Origin: CAXGTL01 sp964645705
GTDB lineage: Archaea > Nanobdellota > Nanobdellia > Woesearchaeales > CAXGTL01
Direction of reading: 5' to 3'
DNA: 64,000 bases
NCBI GenBank assembly: GCA_964645705.1
Contig: CAZYAB010000005.1
Span: 1 to 64,000, forward strand
The stretch's first letter is position 1; each line of letters begins with the position of its first letter. Position numbers and translations under genes: made by a program. Under the pieces are notes generated by a model, which saw only the letters and a list, made by a program, of their open reading frames with translations, did not search any database and had not been told where the DNA came from. This document shows, one piece after another, positions 8,707 to 18,300 of the stretch.

Positions 8707-9272
8707 AACTTATCCTAGCATCAAACTCAGCAAGTAGAAAAGAAATACTTTCCACCAAAGGTTATGATTTTGTAGTTGATCCAAGTGATTTTGATGAATC
8801 TAAAATAAAGAATGATAATATAAAGGATTTAGTATTAGAACTTGCTAAACAAAAAGCTATTTCTGTTGCAAATAGACATGATTATGGAATAATAATTGCT
8901 GCTGATACTTTGGTTTATTTTGAAGGTGAAAAAATTGGCCAAAAAACAAATGAACAAGATGCATTAGATGTTTTAAAAAGGCTAAATGGTAAGACTCATG
9001 AAATATTTACTGGCATTTGTATAATAAATGCATCAAATAATATGATGCTTAGAGACTCAGTAACAACGTATGTGACATTAAAACAAATTCCTGAATCAGA
9101 TCTTGAAGCTTATATTAAAGCAGGTTTTTACAAAGGAAGAGCAGGTTGTTATAATATAAGTGACCCTGGTTTTGAGAATTTTGTTGCTGATGTTAAAGGT
9201 AGTTATCTTAATATAAGGGGAATGCCTATTGAAAAGATTAAGGAGATGTTAGAGGTGATACAAAATGGTTGA
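8703..9272 (+). CDS. maf: Maf-like nucleoside triphosphate pyrophosphatase
   Basis: The 189-residue protein is a Maf/HAM1-fold house-cleaning pyrophosphatase that removes non-canonical or modified NTPs, giving NMP and pyrophosphate. Motifs: ILASNSASRKEIL at the N-terminus, IIAADTLVY with the catalytic aspartate, KTHEIFTGI, and the C-terminal GRAGCYNISDPG ... GSYLNIRGMP. It overlaps both neighbours (four bases with the hydrolase, eight with apt), so it is plainly part of the purine operon. Exact NTP preference cannot be read. Confidence 0.92.
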   Translation: MKLILASNSASRKEILSTKGYDFVVDPSDFDESKIKNDNIKDLVLELAKQKAISVANRHDYGIIIAADTLVYFEGEKIGQKTNEQDALDVLKRLNGKTHEIFTGICIINASNNMMLRDSVTTYVTLKQIPESDLEAYIKAGFYKGRAGCYNISDPGFENFVADVKGSYLNIRGMPIEKIKEMLEVIQNG

Positions 9273-9792
9273 AGAAATCAAATCAAAAATAAGAACAATA
9301 CCAAACTGGCCTAAGCAAGGCATTATGTTTAGAGATATTACAACTTTGTTGAAAGACCCTGTTGCTTTTAACAAAGCAGTAAACATTTTTATTGAAAGAT
9401 ATAAAGATAAGCCAATAACAAAAATATTAGGTATAGAATCTAGAGGTTTTATATTTGGCTCTGTTTTAGCTAGTAAACTAAATTTGCCTTTTATATTAGC
9501 TAGGAAACCAGGTAAACTACCTGCAGCAACAACAAAAATGGAATATGAATTAGAATATGGCACAGATGCTTTAGAAATACATAATGATGCAATTGAACAA
9601 GGAGATAATATCCTGATTGTTGATGACCTTATTGCAACTGCAGGGACCTTGAAAGCGACAGCTGAATTAGTAGAAAAATTAGGTGGAAAAGTACATGAAT
9701 GTGCTGTTGTAATAGAATTACCTGATTTAAAAGGAAGAGAAAAAATAAAAAATTACAATACATTTTCTATTGTTCAGTTTGAAGGAGAATGA
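9265..9792 (+). CDS. apt: Adenine phosphoribosyltransferase
   Basis: A 175-residue type I phosphoribosyltransferase that converts adenine and PRPP to AMP. Evidence: the opening IKSKIRTIPNWPKQGIMFRD with FRDIT, GIESRGFIFG, LARKPGKLPAAT, YGTDALEIH, and the PRPP loop ILIVDDLIATAGT. Length and order match bacterial-type Apt. A strong ribosome-binding site (GAGGTGAT) lies inside the end of maf. It closes the salvage run: MTA phosphorylase makes adenine, Apt makes AMP. Confidence 0.95.
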   Translation: MVEEIKSKIRTIPNWPKQGIMFRDITTLLKDPVAFNKAVNIFIERYKDKPITKILGIESRGFIFGSVLASKLNLPFILARKPGKLPAATTKMEYELEYGTDALEIHNDAIEQGDNILIVDDLIATAGTLKATAELVEKLGGKVHECAVVIELPDLKGREKIKNYNTFSIVQFEGE

Positions 9793-9793
9793 A

Positions 9794-10261
9794 TTAATTT
9801 ATCTCTTTATTGTATAATAATGCATCCCAATCCTTAGAAAAATTATCTTTAAAATATTGGAATTCTTTTAATGGAAAGAATAGTAAAACAGCATTTTTAT
9901 ATCTTAATCTAAGATCTCCATGACTTCCACCTTTATCATGAGGTATTTGTAATAATTCATCAGGAACATTATATTCTGCAATTTTGCTTAATCTTTGTTC
10001 AAGTCCTGGGTCTTCTTGATATAATTTATTTAATTTTGCTCCCCAGTCATCACCTGGCTTAAAGTCTTTTGTTGTTTGTGACAAAAGTTCATCATATTCT
10101 TTAGTATCTACAAAGAAGAGGTATAGAGGTTTGCCACATTCTTGGCAATCTCTTTCATGACAATCTTTAGCTTTTTCTTGAAATGCAAAGATATTTGCTT
10201 CTAATTCTACAATGCCTTCATAAGAATCATCTAAAGAACTTTTTTCTATTGGTAGTTTCAT
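9794..10261 (-). CDS. Hypothetical protein with CH-x4-C-x2-C cluster
   Basis: A 155-residue acidic soluble protein, not recognised. One cysteine/histidine cluster (CHERDCQECGKPLYLFF, about 33-49) could hold a metal. The rest is mixed alpha/beta with a GGSHGDLRLRYKNAVLLFF strand. It runs convergent to apt with a single-base gap. It has no obvious Shine-Dalgarno site, and a TATA-like element is expected in the 10262-10330 region. No functional call is possible. Confidence 0.6.
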   Translation of the reverse strand: MKLPIEKSSLDDSYEGIVELEANIFAFQEKAKDCHERDCQECGKPLYLFFVDTKEYDELLSQTTKDFKPGDDWGAKLNKLYQEDPGLEQRLSKIAEYNVPDELLQIPHDKGGSHGDLRLRYKNAVLLFFPLKEFQYFKDNFSKDWDALLYNKEIN

Positions 10262-10356
10262 ATTAAGTGGTAATTCCTTTGAATTTATATCTTTTTCTGT
10301 AATTCAACATAATAATTTCACTTGTAAGTAATAAAAATACTTCTAAAAATCGAAAG

Positions 10357-10533
10357 TTTTAAATAGGTTTCTATACATAAATATATTAGAATAACTAAAA
10401 TAAAAAGGGATGAGAAGCCTTTTTTAGATAAAAAAAGGTATTTTAGGGCTTTTAATATGTAGGGAGTTCGAAATAAGTCTTTTTTAAGAGGACTGTGGCC
10501 TATTTATTTAGATCTCTCTCTGACTAATCGAAA
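10357..10533 (+). promoter_or_regulatory. Promoter and structured leader before the 66-aa ORF
   Basis: A TATA-like TTTTAAATA lies near 10357-10365. The leader that would start around 10387 runs almost 150 bases, which is long for this genome, and has no Shine-Dalgarno site before the ATG. Two hairpins are visible: CCTTTTTT/AAAAAAGG (10418-10425 with 10431-10438) and AGTCTTT/GAGGACT (10476-10482 with 10488-10494, two G-U pairs), the latter enclosed by AAATA/TATTT (10471-10475 with 10501-10505). It could be a regulatory leader or a separate small RNA. Confidence 0.4.
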
Positions 10534-10734
10534 ATGGAAACTCAAAATTTGGATCAAATCAAGCAAAGAATGGATGAGATCAAACCGATCTTAAATAGAT
10601 TGAACTGGGATAAAGACCATAACCAGCTTAATCCTGGTAAATTACCTTATTTAGAGTCACTTCAAAAAGAGTATGATGGTTTAATATCGCAAATAAATGG
10701 ATTAGAAGCTAAGAATTCAGAGGTTTTAGAATAA
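10534..10734 (+). CDS. Small helical protein, 66 aa
   Basis: A 66-residue acidic protein predicted as an antiparallel helical hairpin: METQNLDQIKQRMDEIKPIL, a turn at NQLNPGK, then YLESLQKEYDGLISQINGLE. No motif is recognised. It is followed after two bases by the zinc-finger ORF and then TFE, suggesting one operon. The ATG lacks a Shine-Dalgarno site and sits after the structured leader. Confidence 0.6.
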   Translation: METQNLDQIKQRMDEIKPILNRLNWDKDHNQLNPGKLPYLESLQKEYDGLISQINGLEAKNSEVLE

Positions 10735-10736
10735 AA

Positions 10737-10925
10737 ATGCAACATTACAAAAGAATAAGCAAATGGAAAACAAAGACAACACAAAAATGCAGGTTTTGTA
10801 GAAAAGTAGTAGATACAAATGTGGATTATTTTGTGCTAAGAGCGCATTGGAAAATAAAGAAAAAACCAGATGAGCATTGTTTTTGTAGTCTTAAGTGTTT
10901 AAAAAATTGGACAAAAGAAGATTGA
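10737..10925 (+). CDS. L24e/TRASH-like treble-clef zinc-finger protein
   Basis: A 62-residue basic protein with the pattern CRFC ... CFCSLKC, a treble-clef zinc finger of the eL24/TRASH/MYM kind. It is not a normal eL24: the PGTG and FCSSKC contexts and the following arginine-rich helix are absent. A DNA- or RNA-binding adaptor is the likely class. It lies immediately upstream of the TFE gene, so a link to transcription is possible but only inferred from position. Confidence 0.6.
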   Translation: MQHYKRISKWKTKTTQKCRFCRKVVDTNVDYFVLRAHWKIKKKPDEHCFCSLKCLKNWTKED

Positions 10926-10944
10926 TTATACAAGGTTGGTTAAG

Positions 10945-11589
10945 ATGAGAGTGACAAACAACATTATTAAAAATGTTGTAAGCCAAGTTGCAGGTGATGA
11001 CTCTGTTGAACTTGTAATGAAAATCAAAGGCAAAAAAAATGTTTCAGAGTTTAAAATTGCAGAAGCAATGAACACTGAGATTAATCTAATTAGAAATATG
11101 TTGTACAGGTTGTTTCAAAATAATCTTGTACATTTTATGCGTAAAAAAGATAGAAAAAAAGGTTGGTATATATATTATTGGACTTTTCAAGATAACCAAG
11201 TTAAACACTTATTCTTCAAAATCAAACAACAAAGACTTGACAAACTAAAAGAAAGATTGAAAAGGGAACAATCAGGACAGTTTTATATTTGTGATGAAAG
11301 ATGCATGAGACTTAATTTTGAACAAGCAATGGATTTTGAATTTAAATGTCCTGAATGTGGACATTTAATAGAATTGCAAGATAATGCTGAACAAGTGAAA
11401 CGAATTAAAAAAGAAATAGCAGAACTTGAAAAGTTTTTTTTAGTTGCAGACAGGGTTGAAAATAATAAGATAAAAAGAGCTTTGAAGTCTGGTAATAGTA
11501 AAAAGAAAAAAGCTAAGAAAAAAGCAAAAAAGAGAAAAGTAAGAAAGAAAGTTAAGAAAAAGGTTAAGAAAAGAAAGAGAAAAAAGTAA
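10945..11589 (+). CDS. tfe: Transcription factor E, alpha subunit
   Basis: The product is archaeal TFE-alpha, the TFIIE homologue that helps open promoters with RNA polymerase and TBP/TFB. The winged helix covers about 1-90 (VSEFKIAEAMNTEINLIRNMLYRLF ... GWYIYYW), a coiled linker 85-112, then a zinc ribbon (C116, C120, C135, C138) containing FEFKCPECGHLI. The first knuckle is C-x3-C instead of C-x2-C. After residue 185 there is an unusual tail of about 30 residues, nearly all Lys/Arg. The ATG at 10945 is preferred over an in-frame TTG nine bases upstream. Confidence 0.92.
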   Translation: MRVTNNIIKNVVSQVAGDDSVELVMKIKGKKNVSEFKIAEAMNTEINLIRNMLYRLFQNNLVHFMRKKDRKKGWYIYYWTFQDNQVKHLFFKIKQQRLDKLKERLKREQSGQFYICDERCMRLNFEQAMDFEFKCPECGHLIELQDNAEQVKRIKKEIAELEKFFLVADRVENNKIKRALKSGNSKKKKAKKKAKKRKVRKKVKKKVKKRKRKK

Positions 11590-11716
11590 TGAATTTTCCA
11601 TAAAGTTTATACAATAAAAATGTCCCATTTTTAAGCATAAAAATTTTTACCAAAACCTTTATATACTATTTCTGCTTAAAACATTTTATCATTAATTAAA
11701 ATAGGTGATAATCTAT

Positions 11717-12193
11717 ATGGCTATAAAAAAACAAACAATTTCTAGGGATACACCATTGGCAGAATTAACTTTGCGTAGATATGAAAAGCCAGATAATCTA
11801 GAACAAAGAGATCTTGTTAAAAGGCTTTGTCTTAGTCTAGGTTTGTTACAGCCAGGAGATTCAAGAGACGTTGTTGTTGATGTTCTTAATATATTATTGT
11901 TGCAAAGAAAGAAAAAGAGGCCATTATCATCTGAACAAGTTAGGAAAAAAGTAGTTGATTATAGAAAAAAGAATGATCTTAAGTTGTTAGGTGTAGCTGG
12001 TTCTAATATTCGTCGTCAGTTAAAAAGACTTAGAGGGGTAATGTTAGTTGAAAAAGTTACTAATAATTACAGAATCACAGAGTATTTGAGTTTGGTCGAT
12101 ATCATGGATGAGAAATTGCAAAAATTGATTCTACCTATTATTGTTGAGAGAGTTAGAGACTATATGGGAGAAGTTGATGAGAAGTTTAAGTAG
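11717..12193 (+). CDS. HTH-type regulator-like protein
   Basis: About 158 residues with a conserved-looking N-terminus (LAELTLRRYEKPDNLEQRDLVKRL, CLSLGLLQPGDSRDVVVDVL). A central winged-helix-like part follows (SSEQVRKKVVDYRKK ... SNIRRQLKRLRGVMLVEKVTNNYRITE). I believe it is of a family common in DPANN archaea but without a known role. The frame opens at a GTG that overlaps the AGGTGAT ribosome-binding site, so the ATG at 11717 is chosen. The next gene follows after three bases. Confidence 0.65.
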   Translation: MAIKKQTISRDTPLAELTLRRYEKPDNLEQRDLVKRLCLSLGLLQPGDSRDVVVDVLNILLLQRKKKRPLSSEQVRKKVVDYRKKNDLKLLGVAGSNIRRQLKRLRGVMLVEKVTNNYRITEYLSLVDIMDEKLQKLILPIIVERVRDYMGEVDEKFK

Positions 12194-12196
12194 AAA

Positions 12197-13339
12197 ATGA
12201 TCTACCAACCTAGAGAAGACTCATTCCTCCTACAAAAACAAATAAAGAAATTCTGTAAACCTAATTATATTGTTTTAGACATAGGAACTGGTTCTGGTAT
12301 TCAGGCTAAGGAAGCTGCTAAGTATTGTAGAAAAGTCCTTGCTACTGATATTCAGAAAAATGTTATTAAAAAGTTGAAGTTTGAAAACACTAATAAGAAG
12401 ATCACTTACAAAGTTTCAGACTTATTCTCAAATGTTGGTGGAAAATATGATTTAATAATATTCAATCCTCCTTACTTACCAGAAGACGTAAGATTAAAAG
12501 ACATTACTTTAGATGGAGGTAAAAAAGGATATGAATTAATACAGGGGTTTTTAAGCAAAGTTAATAATTTTTTAAAAACAAATGGTAAAGTTTTATTATT
12601 ATTTTCATCATTAACAAAAAAGAATAAGGTTGAAGAATTTATTCTGAAATATGGTTTAGAATTTAAAGAATTAGTCCACCAAAAACTATTTTTTGAAATG
12701 TTGTATGTTTATGTCTTGGAAAAGAACTCGTTGGTAAGTATATTAGAAAAAAAAGGATTAAAAAATATTGAAATATTTGCACATGGCAAAAGAGGATTAT
12801 TATATGTTGGGGAAAAAGGTAAAACAAAAATAGCAGTTAAAACAAAATATCCTAAGAGCAAAGCCGTTGGCAGAATACAAAATGAAATAAATTTTTTAAA
12901 AATATTGAATAAACATAATATGGGCACTAAATTATTATTTTTCGGTAAAGGATTTTTTGCATATAAATTTGTGTCTGGAAAATATATAAAAGAATTTATT
13001 GAGACTGAGAAAAGCAAATCCAAAGTAAAAAAAGTATTAAAGAATATACTAAACAAATGCTTTACAATGGATAAATTAGGTATAAATAAAGAAGAAATGC
13101 ACAATCCATACAAACACATAATAATCAACAAAACAATAACAATGCTTGACTTTGAAAGATGCACAAAAACAAAAAAACCACACAATGTTACTCAATTCTT
13201 GCAATATATTATGAGAAATAAGAATCATCTAGATAAAAAAGGGTTCAAAATAGATAAAAAAGAGTTAATCAGACTTGGTAAAGAGTACAAAAACAACATA
13301 AACAAAGAAAATTTCAACAAAATTCTTAAAATATTATAG
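12197..13339 (+). CDS. Fusion: HemK/PrmC-like methyltransferase plus COG2112-type kinase domain
   Basis: Residues 1-175 form a class I methyltransferase of the HemK2/PrmC type: start MIYQPREDSFLL, SAM loop LDIGTGSGIQ (28-37), and the NPPYLP motif (90-95) that binds the glutamine of release factor GGQ in this family. Residues 180-380 resemble the archaeal predicted Ser/Thr kinase COG2112: ATP lysine in KIAVKTKYP (K215), helix glutamate E230, a loop HNPYKHIII (302-310) in the catalytic-loop place, and the metal aspartate in MLDFERC (D318). The expected role of the first part is methylation of aRF1; the reason for the fusion is unknown. Confidence 0.8.
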   Translation: MIYQPREDSFLLQKQIKKFCKPNYIVLDIGTGSGIQAKEAAKYCRKVLATDIQKNVIKKLKFENTNKKITYKVSDLFSNVGGKYDLIIFNPPYLPEDVRLKDITLDGGKKGYELIQGFLSKVNNFLKTNGKVLLLFSSLTKKNKVEEFILKYGLEFKELVHQKLFFEMLYVYVLEKNSLVSILEKKGLKNIEIFAHGKRGLLYVGEKGKTKIAVKTKYPKSKAVGRIQNEINFLKILNKHNMGTKLLFFGKGFFAYKFVSGKYIKEFIETEKSKSKVKKVLKNILNKCFTMDKLGINKEEMHNPYKHIIINKTITMLDFERCTKTKKPHNVTQFLQYIMRNKNHLDKKGFKIDKKELIRLGKEYKNNINKENFNKILKIL

Positions 13340-13428
13340 AAAGATTTATAAACACATTAATTATAAATATTAATAATATAATTAATATTATAAAGATTAT
13401 AAAAATTATAAAAATTAATAATAATAAA

Positions 13429-13620
13429 GTGGCTAAAAAAGTGAAGTTCATAGGAAAAGCGAAGATCACATCATTAGGACAGATTACAGTACCAAAAGAA
13501 GCAAGAAAAGACATTGATGTAAAAGAAGGTGACGAGCTTTATTGGTATGTTGTAAATGGTCAGTTAGTTGGAACTAATGAATTGATGAGTTTAAAAGAAT
13601 TAAAAAAGAGGTTAAAGTAG
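13429..13620 (+). CDS. AbrB/SpoVT-type DNA-binding protein
   Basis: A 63-residue swapped-hairpin AbrB protein: KAKITSLGQITVPKEARKDI followed by VKEGDELYWYVVNGQLVG. Such proteins act as transcription regulators or antitoxins. No toxin is adjacent. Its stop codon is followed at once by the antiporter ATG, so it probably controls the antiporter/giant-protein operon (inference). It starts with GTG and has no clear Shine-Dalgarno site. The 90 bases upstream are very AT-rich with many TATA-like strings. Confidence 0.85.
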   Translation: MAKKVKFIGKAKITSLGQITVPKEARKDIDVKEGDELYWYVVNGQLVGTNELMSLKELKKRLK

Positions 13621-15318
13621 ATGGATCATATATTTTTTGATATTGGATTGATAATCATCATGGCAAGTTTGCTAGCTTATATTACTAAGTTAGTTAGACA
13701 GCCTCTTGTTCCTGCTTATATTATTGCAGGAATTGTTATTGGTCCTGTTTTTAAGTTAATCACAAGTTCTGCAACAATTGAATTGCTTTCAGAAATAGGA
13801 ATAGCATTCTTATTATTTATAGTTGGTTTAGAAATTGATCTTGATAAACTAAAAAAAGTTGCACTTGTATCAACTGTCACCGGATTAGGCAAGAGCTCGA
13901 TCTTATTTGGATTGGGTTATCTAGTTGCAATCTTGTTTGGTTTTATACCATTGCAAGCAATGTATGTTGGATTGATACTTGTTTTCTCATCAACAATGGT
14001 TGTTGTTAAATTATTAGCTGATAGACGAGAAGTGGATACATTGCACGGCAGAGTTATTATTGGTATATTATTAGTAGAAGATATATTGGCAGTATTAATA
14101 TTATCAGCATTAACAACTATTGATAATTTTTCATTTGTGTTCTTAGCAATTGCATTGTTAAAAGGAATTGGATTATTAGCTCTAGCATTAGTATTGAGTA
14201 AATTTGTTCTACCTATGTTCTTTAAAATAGCTGCTGAATCACAAGAACTTCTTTTCCTGGTTTCATTAACAATGTGTTTCTTTTTTGGAATGTTGTTTAA
14301 TTGGATAGGTTTTTCAATTGCAATTGGTGCATTTGTTGCAGGTGTTGCACTTGGTAATTTACCTTACAACCTAGAGATCATTGGTCGTGTAAAACCTTTA
14401 AGAGATTTCTTTGCCACAATATTCTTTGTATCACTTGGATTGAATATTGTGTTTGATAATCTTAGAGATTTATTGATATTGGCTATTGTTTTGTCATTGA
14501 TAGTTGTTATAATAAAACCATTTTTAATAATGATGTTTACAAGTTTGTTTGGTTATAAAGAAAGGCCAGCATTCTTAATTTCTGGTTCATTAATACAAGT
14601 TTCTGAATTTTCAATGATTGTTCTAATGCTTGGATTACAATTAGGGCACATAACAAAACCTATATTTTCATTAGCAATATGGACTGCTATATTTACAATA
14701 ACAATTACTACTTATGTTATTAAATATGAACAAAGATTGTTTGATGTGTTGAAAAAACCATTGAAATTATTTGATGTGTTTAATTTTAATGACAAAGACA
14801 TTAGAGAAAAACCAAAAAGAAAAAAAACATATGACGTTATAATCTGTGGTCATAATAGAATAGCGCATGGTATATTGGACTTACTTACTAAAATGAAAAA
14901 ATCAATCCTTGTTGTTGATTATGATCCTGATGTTGTAAGACATGTAGTCAAAAGTAAATATAAAAAAGCAACTGCTATTTATGGCGACATTGGTGATCCT
15001 GAAATAATAAATCATCTGGATCTTAAGAAAGTAAAAATGGTTGTATCAACTGTGCCAGATTCAAAAGACAGTCTTTTGTTAATGAAGAAAACAAAAAGTG
15101 TTAATAAAAAAGCAGTTGTTATATTAACAGCTAATCAGATTGATGAAGCACTTGAATTATATGAAAAAGGTGCTGATTATGTGATATTGCCTTTTGTATT
15201 AGGTGGAACTCATCATCATGTTTCTGCTTTGGTTAGAAATATGAATGGTGATCTGAAAAAAATGATTAAGAAGAGATTAAGCCATATCAAAGAATTGCAT
15301 AAGAGGAAGATTCATTAG
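13621..15318 (+). CDS. KefB-type cation:proton antiporter with TrkA-N (RCK) domain
   Basis: A 565-residue CPA2-family membrane protein. Residues about 5-385 hold 11-13 hydrophobic helices with PLVPAYIIAGIVIGP, FLLFIVGLEID and IGAFVAGVALG, all typical of KefB/NapA exchangers. Residues about 405-540 form a TrkA-N domain (YDVIICGHNRIAHGILDLL ... GDIGDPEIINHL) that binds a dinucleotide or gates transport. A short C-terminal basic tail follows. Likely substrate is K+ or Na+ against H+. The gene abuts its neighbours on both sides without a spacer. Confidence 0.92.
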   Translation: MDHIFFDIGLIIIMASLLAYITKLVRQPLVPAYIIAGIVIGPVFKLITSSATIELLSEIGIAFLLFIVGLEIDLDKLKKVALVSTVTGLGKSSILFGLGYLVAILFGFIPLQAMYVGLILVFSSTMVVVKLLADRREVDTLHGRVIIGILLVEDILAVLILSALTTIDNFSFVFLAIALLKGIGLLALALVLSKFVLPMFFKIAAESQELLFLVSLTMCFFFGMLFNWIGFSIAIGAFVAGVALGNLPYNLEIIGRVKPLRDFFATIFFVSLGLNIVFDNLRDLLILAIVLSLIVVIIKPFLIMMFTSLFGYKERPAFLISGSLIQVSEFSMIVLMLGLQLGHITKPIFSLAIWTAIFTITITTYVIKYEQRLFDVLKKPLKLFDVFNFNDKDIREKPKRKKTYDVIICGHNRIAHGILDLLTKMKKSILVVDYDPDVVRHVVKSKYKKATAIYGDIGDPEIINHLDLKKVKMVVSTVPDSKDSLLLMKKTKSVNKKAVVILTANQIDEALELYEKGADYVILPFVLGGTHHHVSALVRNMNGDLKKMIKKRLSHIKELHKRKIH

Positions 15319-18300
15319 ATGAAATCAAATAAATTGTTTTGGATTTTTGTAATGGTTTTGGTTTTGTCTAGTTTTGTTTTTGGTAGGGTAGAACCTGTCA
15401 CTATTATTGATTATAATTTAGAAATTGGCTGCGGCGATGATGTTAAGATCATTGCAACAGAAGTTTCTAATGAAGAATATAATCAAATCTTTTGCAACTC
15501 TGAATTAAATCCTTTAAAAGAAAACAGTGTTTGTTTAGAACAAGATACAAATTCATTAGAATGTGTTCTTGATTCTGAAACAAAATCAGGCAGGTATTAT
15601 TGTAGGTTGTTTAATGGAAAAGATTTTTCTGTTCAAAAACAAGTTGATCTTTCTGCTGAATATAAAAAACCAGGGATTTATGATGTTGAGTTAGAAAATA
15701 GAGATCTTTATGCGCATTTTAAGTTTGATGGTAATTATAAGAATTCTGGCGCCGGAAGAATATCTAAAATAAACCCTTACAAAACAAAACTTGTAAATGG
15801 ACTTTCAGGTAAGGCTGTTCGGTTTGATGGTGTCAAATCTAGGATGGATCTTAAAACTGCAAGTAAAAATTATGGTATTTTAAATCCTACTAAACGTTCT
15901 ACTGGCGCATTGTCTGTTTGGGTTAGACCTGCCGAAGGTAATAATGGACAGATTTATGCTGAATATGCAAGCTATAGCTTTAGAAAAGGGCCACAAGCAG
16001 GTGTGATAAGTTTACGTCCTTATCAATTTGCTATACATAACAGAGGAACTAGTAAAAACAAAAAATCAAAATCATATCCTAAATGGCATGCTGTAAGTAG
16101 GCCAGTTAAACCTGTTGCAAATGAATGGAATTTTTATGTAATTACATATACTGGAAGTGAAATGTATTTTTATATTAATGGTGTTAAACAAAAAGGTGAT
16201 TGGAAAAGAGCTAGAAAAGAACATTCTTATGCATCTAGTTTTGGTGCATTATTTCATCATAGCAGGTCAAAAAGAGGCCATGTTTATAGATATTTTAAAG
16301 GTGATTTAGATGATCTGAGAATTTATAATAGGTTTTTATCAGAAGAACAGATCAAAGAATATTATGAAAAAGTAACTGTTACACAATTTATTTGTGAATC
16401 TGATTTTGTTGAAATTGATAAAGACGGAGACGGAGTTCTTCCTTTGAATTTAGGTGGCAAAGATTGTGATGATGAAGATATAAATGTTTATCTTGGTGCA
16501 AGAGAAATACTTGATGGTAAAGATAATGACTGTGATGGTTTTGTTGATTCTGATGATTTTGATTTTGATTCTGATGAAGATGGTGTGCCTGATAGAATTG
16601 AAAATAAGTTTGGCTCTAGTTCTGGAGATGTTTCAATTGAAGCAAATGGTATTGATCAATTATCAGTAGAACAAGAAGAGGATGAATCAATTACTTTCAG
16701 AGATGAAGATGATCCTTTGGTTGAAGTACCTCCAGATACAAAAGGAGATAGTGTAGAAATAACTAAGAATGAAGAAGGTGAAAGAGGAAGTATTGAAACA
16801 AAAGGTTTTGATCTTCCTGAAGGTGAAACAAAAACAGTCTATGTTCCAAAACGTAGTGATGCAACTCATTTATGTATATTTGATACTGAAGAAGCTCCTG
16901 AAAAAAGTCAGATAAGGACTTGTTCAGGAGGTGTGAAATTGCCTTGTCCTGGTGAACTTGATGGTTATACTTGTACTTTAGAAGGGGATCAGTATAAGAT
17001 AAGTGGTTTAAAACATACTTATGTTGTGGAGTTTAATGATCAAGATGGTGATGGTGCTGATGATCTTGTTGATACTAGTGTTGATATGGGTTTACCAACT
17101 ATATCTGGTTTTGCATCTGATAATATTCGTGACGCTCTTATTGCTTATTACCCTTTTGAAGGAAATGCAAATGATGTAAGTGGAAATAATAATCATGGAG
17201 TTGTTAGGGGATCTGTTACATGGGAAAATGCAAAGAATGGTAAAGGTGCAAGAACAGGTTCTGGTAATTGGATAGATATTGATGCTATTAATGATGATGT
17301 GAATGTTAATGCAGGAACATTTGCAGCATGGGTTAATATGGATAATTATGCTTCTGGAAGATATGAAACATTTTTTGCTTTTTATAAAGATGCTTCTAAT
17401 AGAATATTTTTTGAACATTATCCTGGCAATTTTATGCATAATATGCATGTTGCTGGTGGTAGGAGTGTTGGTGATGGATGTAATCAGTGTCAAACTTTTT
17501 TTGATGTTGCAAGGTTTTCAGGTTGGCATTATTTTGCAATGACTTGGGATAAATCTAAAGGTGAGTTAAAAACTTATATTGATGGTAATCTTATTAGTAC
17601 GACTGTTGCAACTCATGGTGCTCTTCAAGGAAGTTTTACAGATAGTGCAATTGGTGCTCATGGGCAAGATACAACTTCATGGAATGAATTTTTGTTTGGT
17701 GTGGTAGATGAAGTAAAAATATTTGGCAGGGCTTTAACTGCTGGTGAAGTTAGGAAAGATTATCAGTTTAAATTGTTTGAAGAAGAATGTAATGGTGAAG
17801 ATGATGATTATGATGGAGATGTTGATGAAGGGGCGTGTCCTGTACTTAATTATTATTGTGATTCTGATGAAGATGGTGTTTTTAGTTTAACTGTGAGTGA
17901 AACATGTAATACTTTTGAATGTACTGTTGAAGGTTGTGTGACAGAACCCGGCACTGATTGTGATGATACAGATCCTGACAGATTCCCAAGAACTGAAATT
18001 ACATTTAATGAAGCTGCACAAGGTTTGTGTGATGAAAAAGATAATGATTGCGATACTTATGTTGACGAAAATTGTGTTTGTTTGAATAATGAAGAAAGGA
18101 CTACTTCATGTGGTGTAGGTGTTTGTGAAGTAACAATTACTCAAGAGTGTGAATGGGGTCAATGGCCTGAATGTACACCAGATGTTACTGATAGGGGGGA
18201 TGAAGTGTGTGATGCAATTGACCACAATTGTGATGGAAGTAATAATTTAGATGATGATGGAGAAGTTTTAACAACTATTGAAGGTTGTAATCAACAAGGT

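Noticed and set aside
10461..10476. GGGAGTTCGAAA resembling a tRNA T-arm
   Set aside because: No pairing 3' strand follows at the right distance and no other tRNA arm is present.
10410..10523. C/D-box guide RNA from GATGAG and CTGA words
   Set aside because: The C-box word is incomplete, the distance is about 110 bases, and no C'/D' pair or terminal stem could be placed.
10737..10925. Calling this ORF ribosomal protein eL24
   Set aside because: The zinc-finger cysteines fit, but the conserved PGTG stretch, spacing and basic C-terminal helix of eL24 are absent.
13429..13620. Toxin-antitoxin pair based on the AbrB-type protein
   Set aside because: The following gene is a full antiporter and no small toxin-like frame (PIN, RelE or similar) lies on either side.
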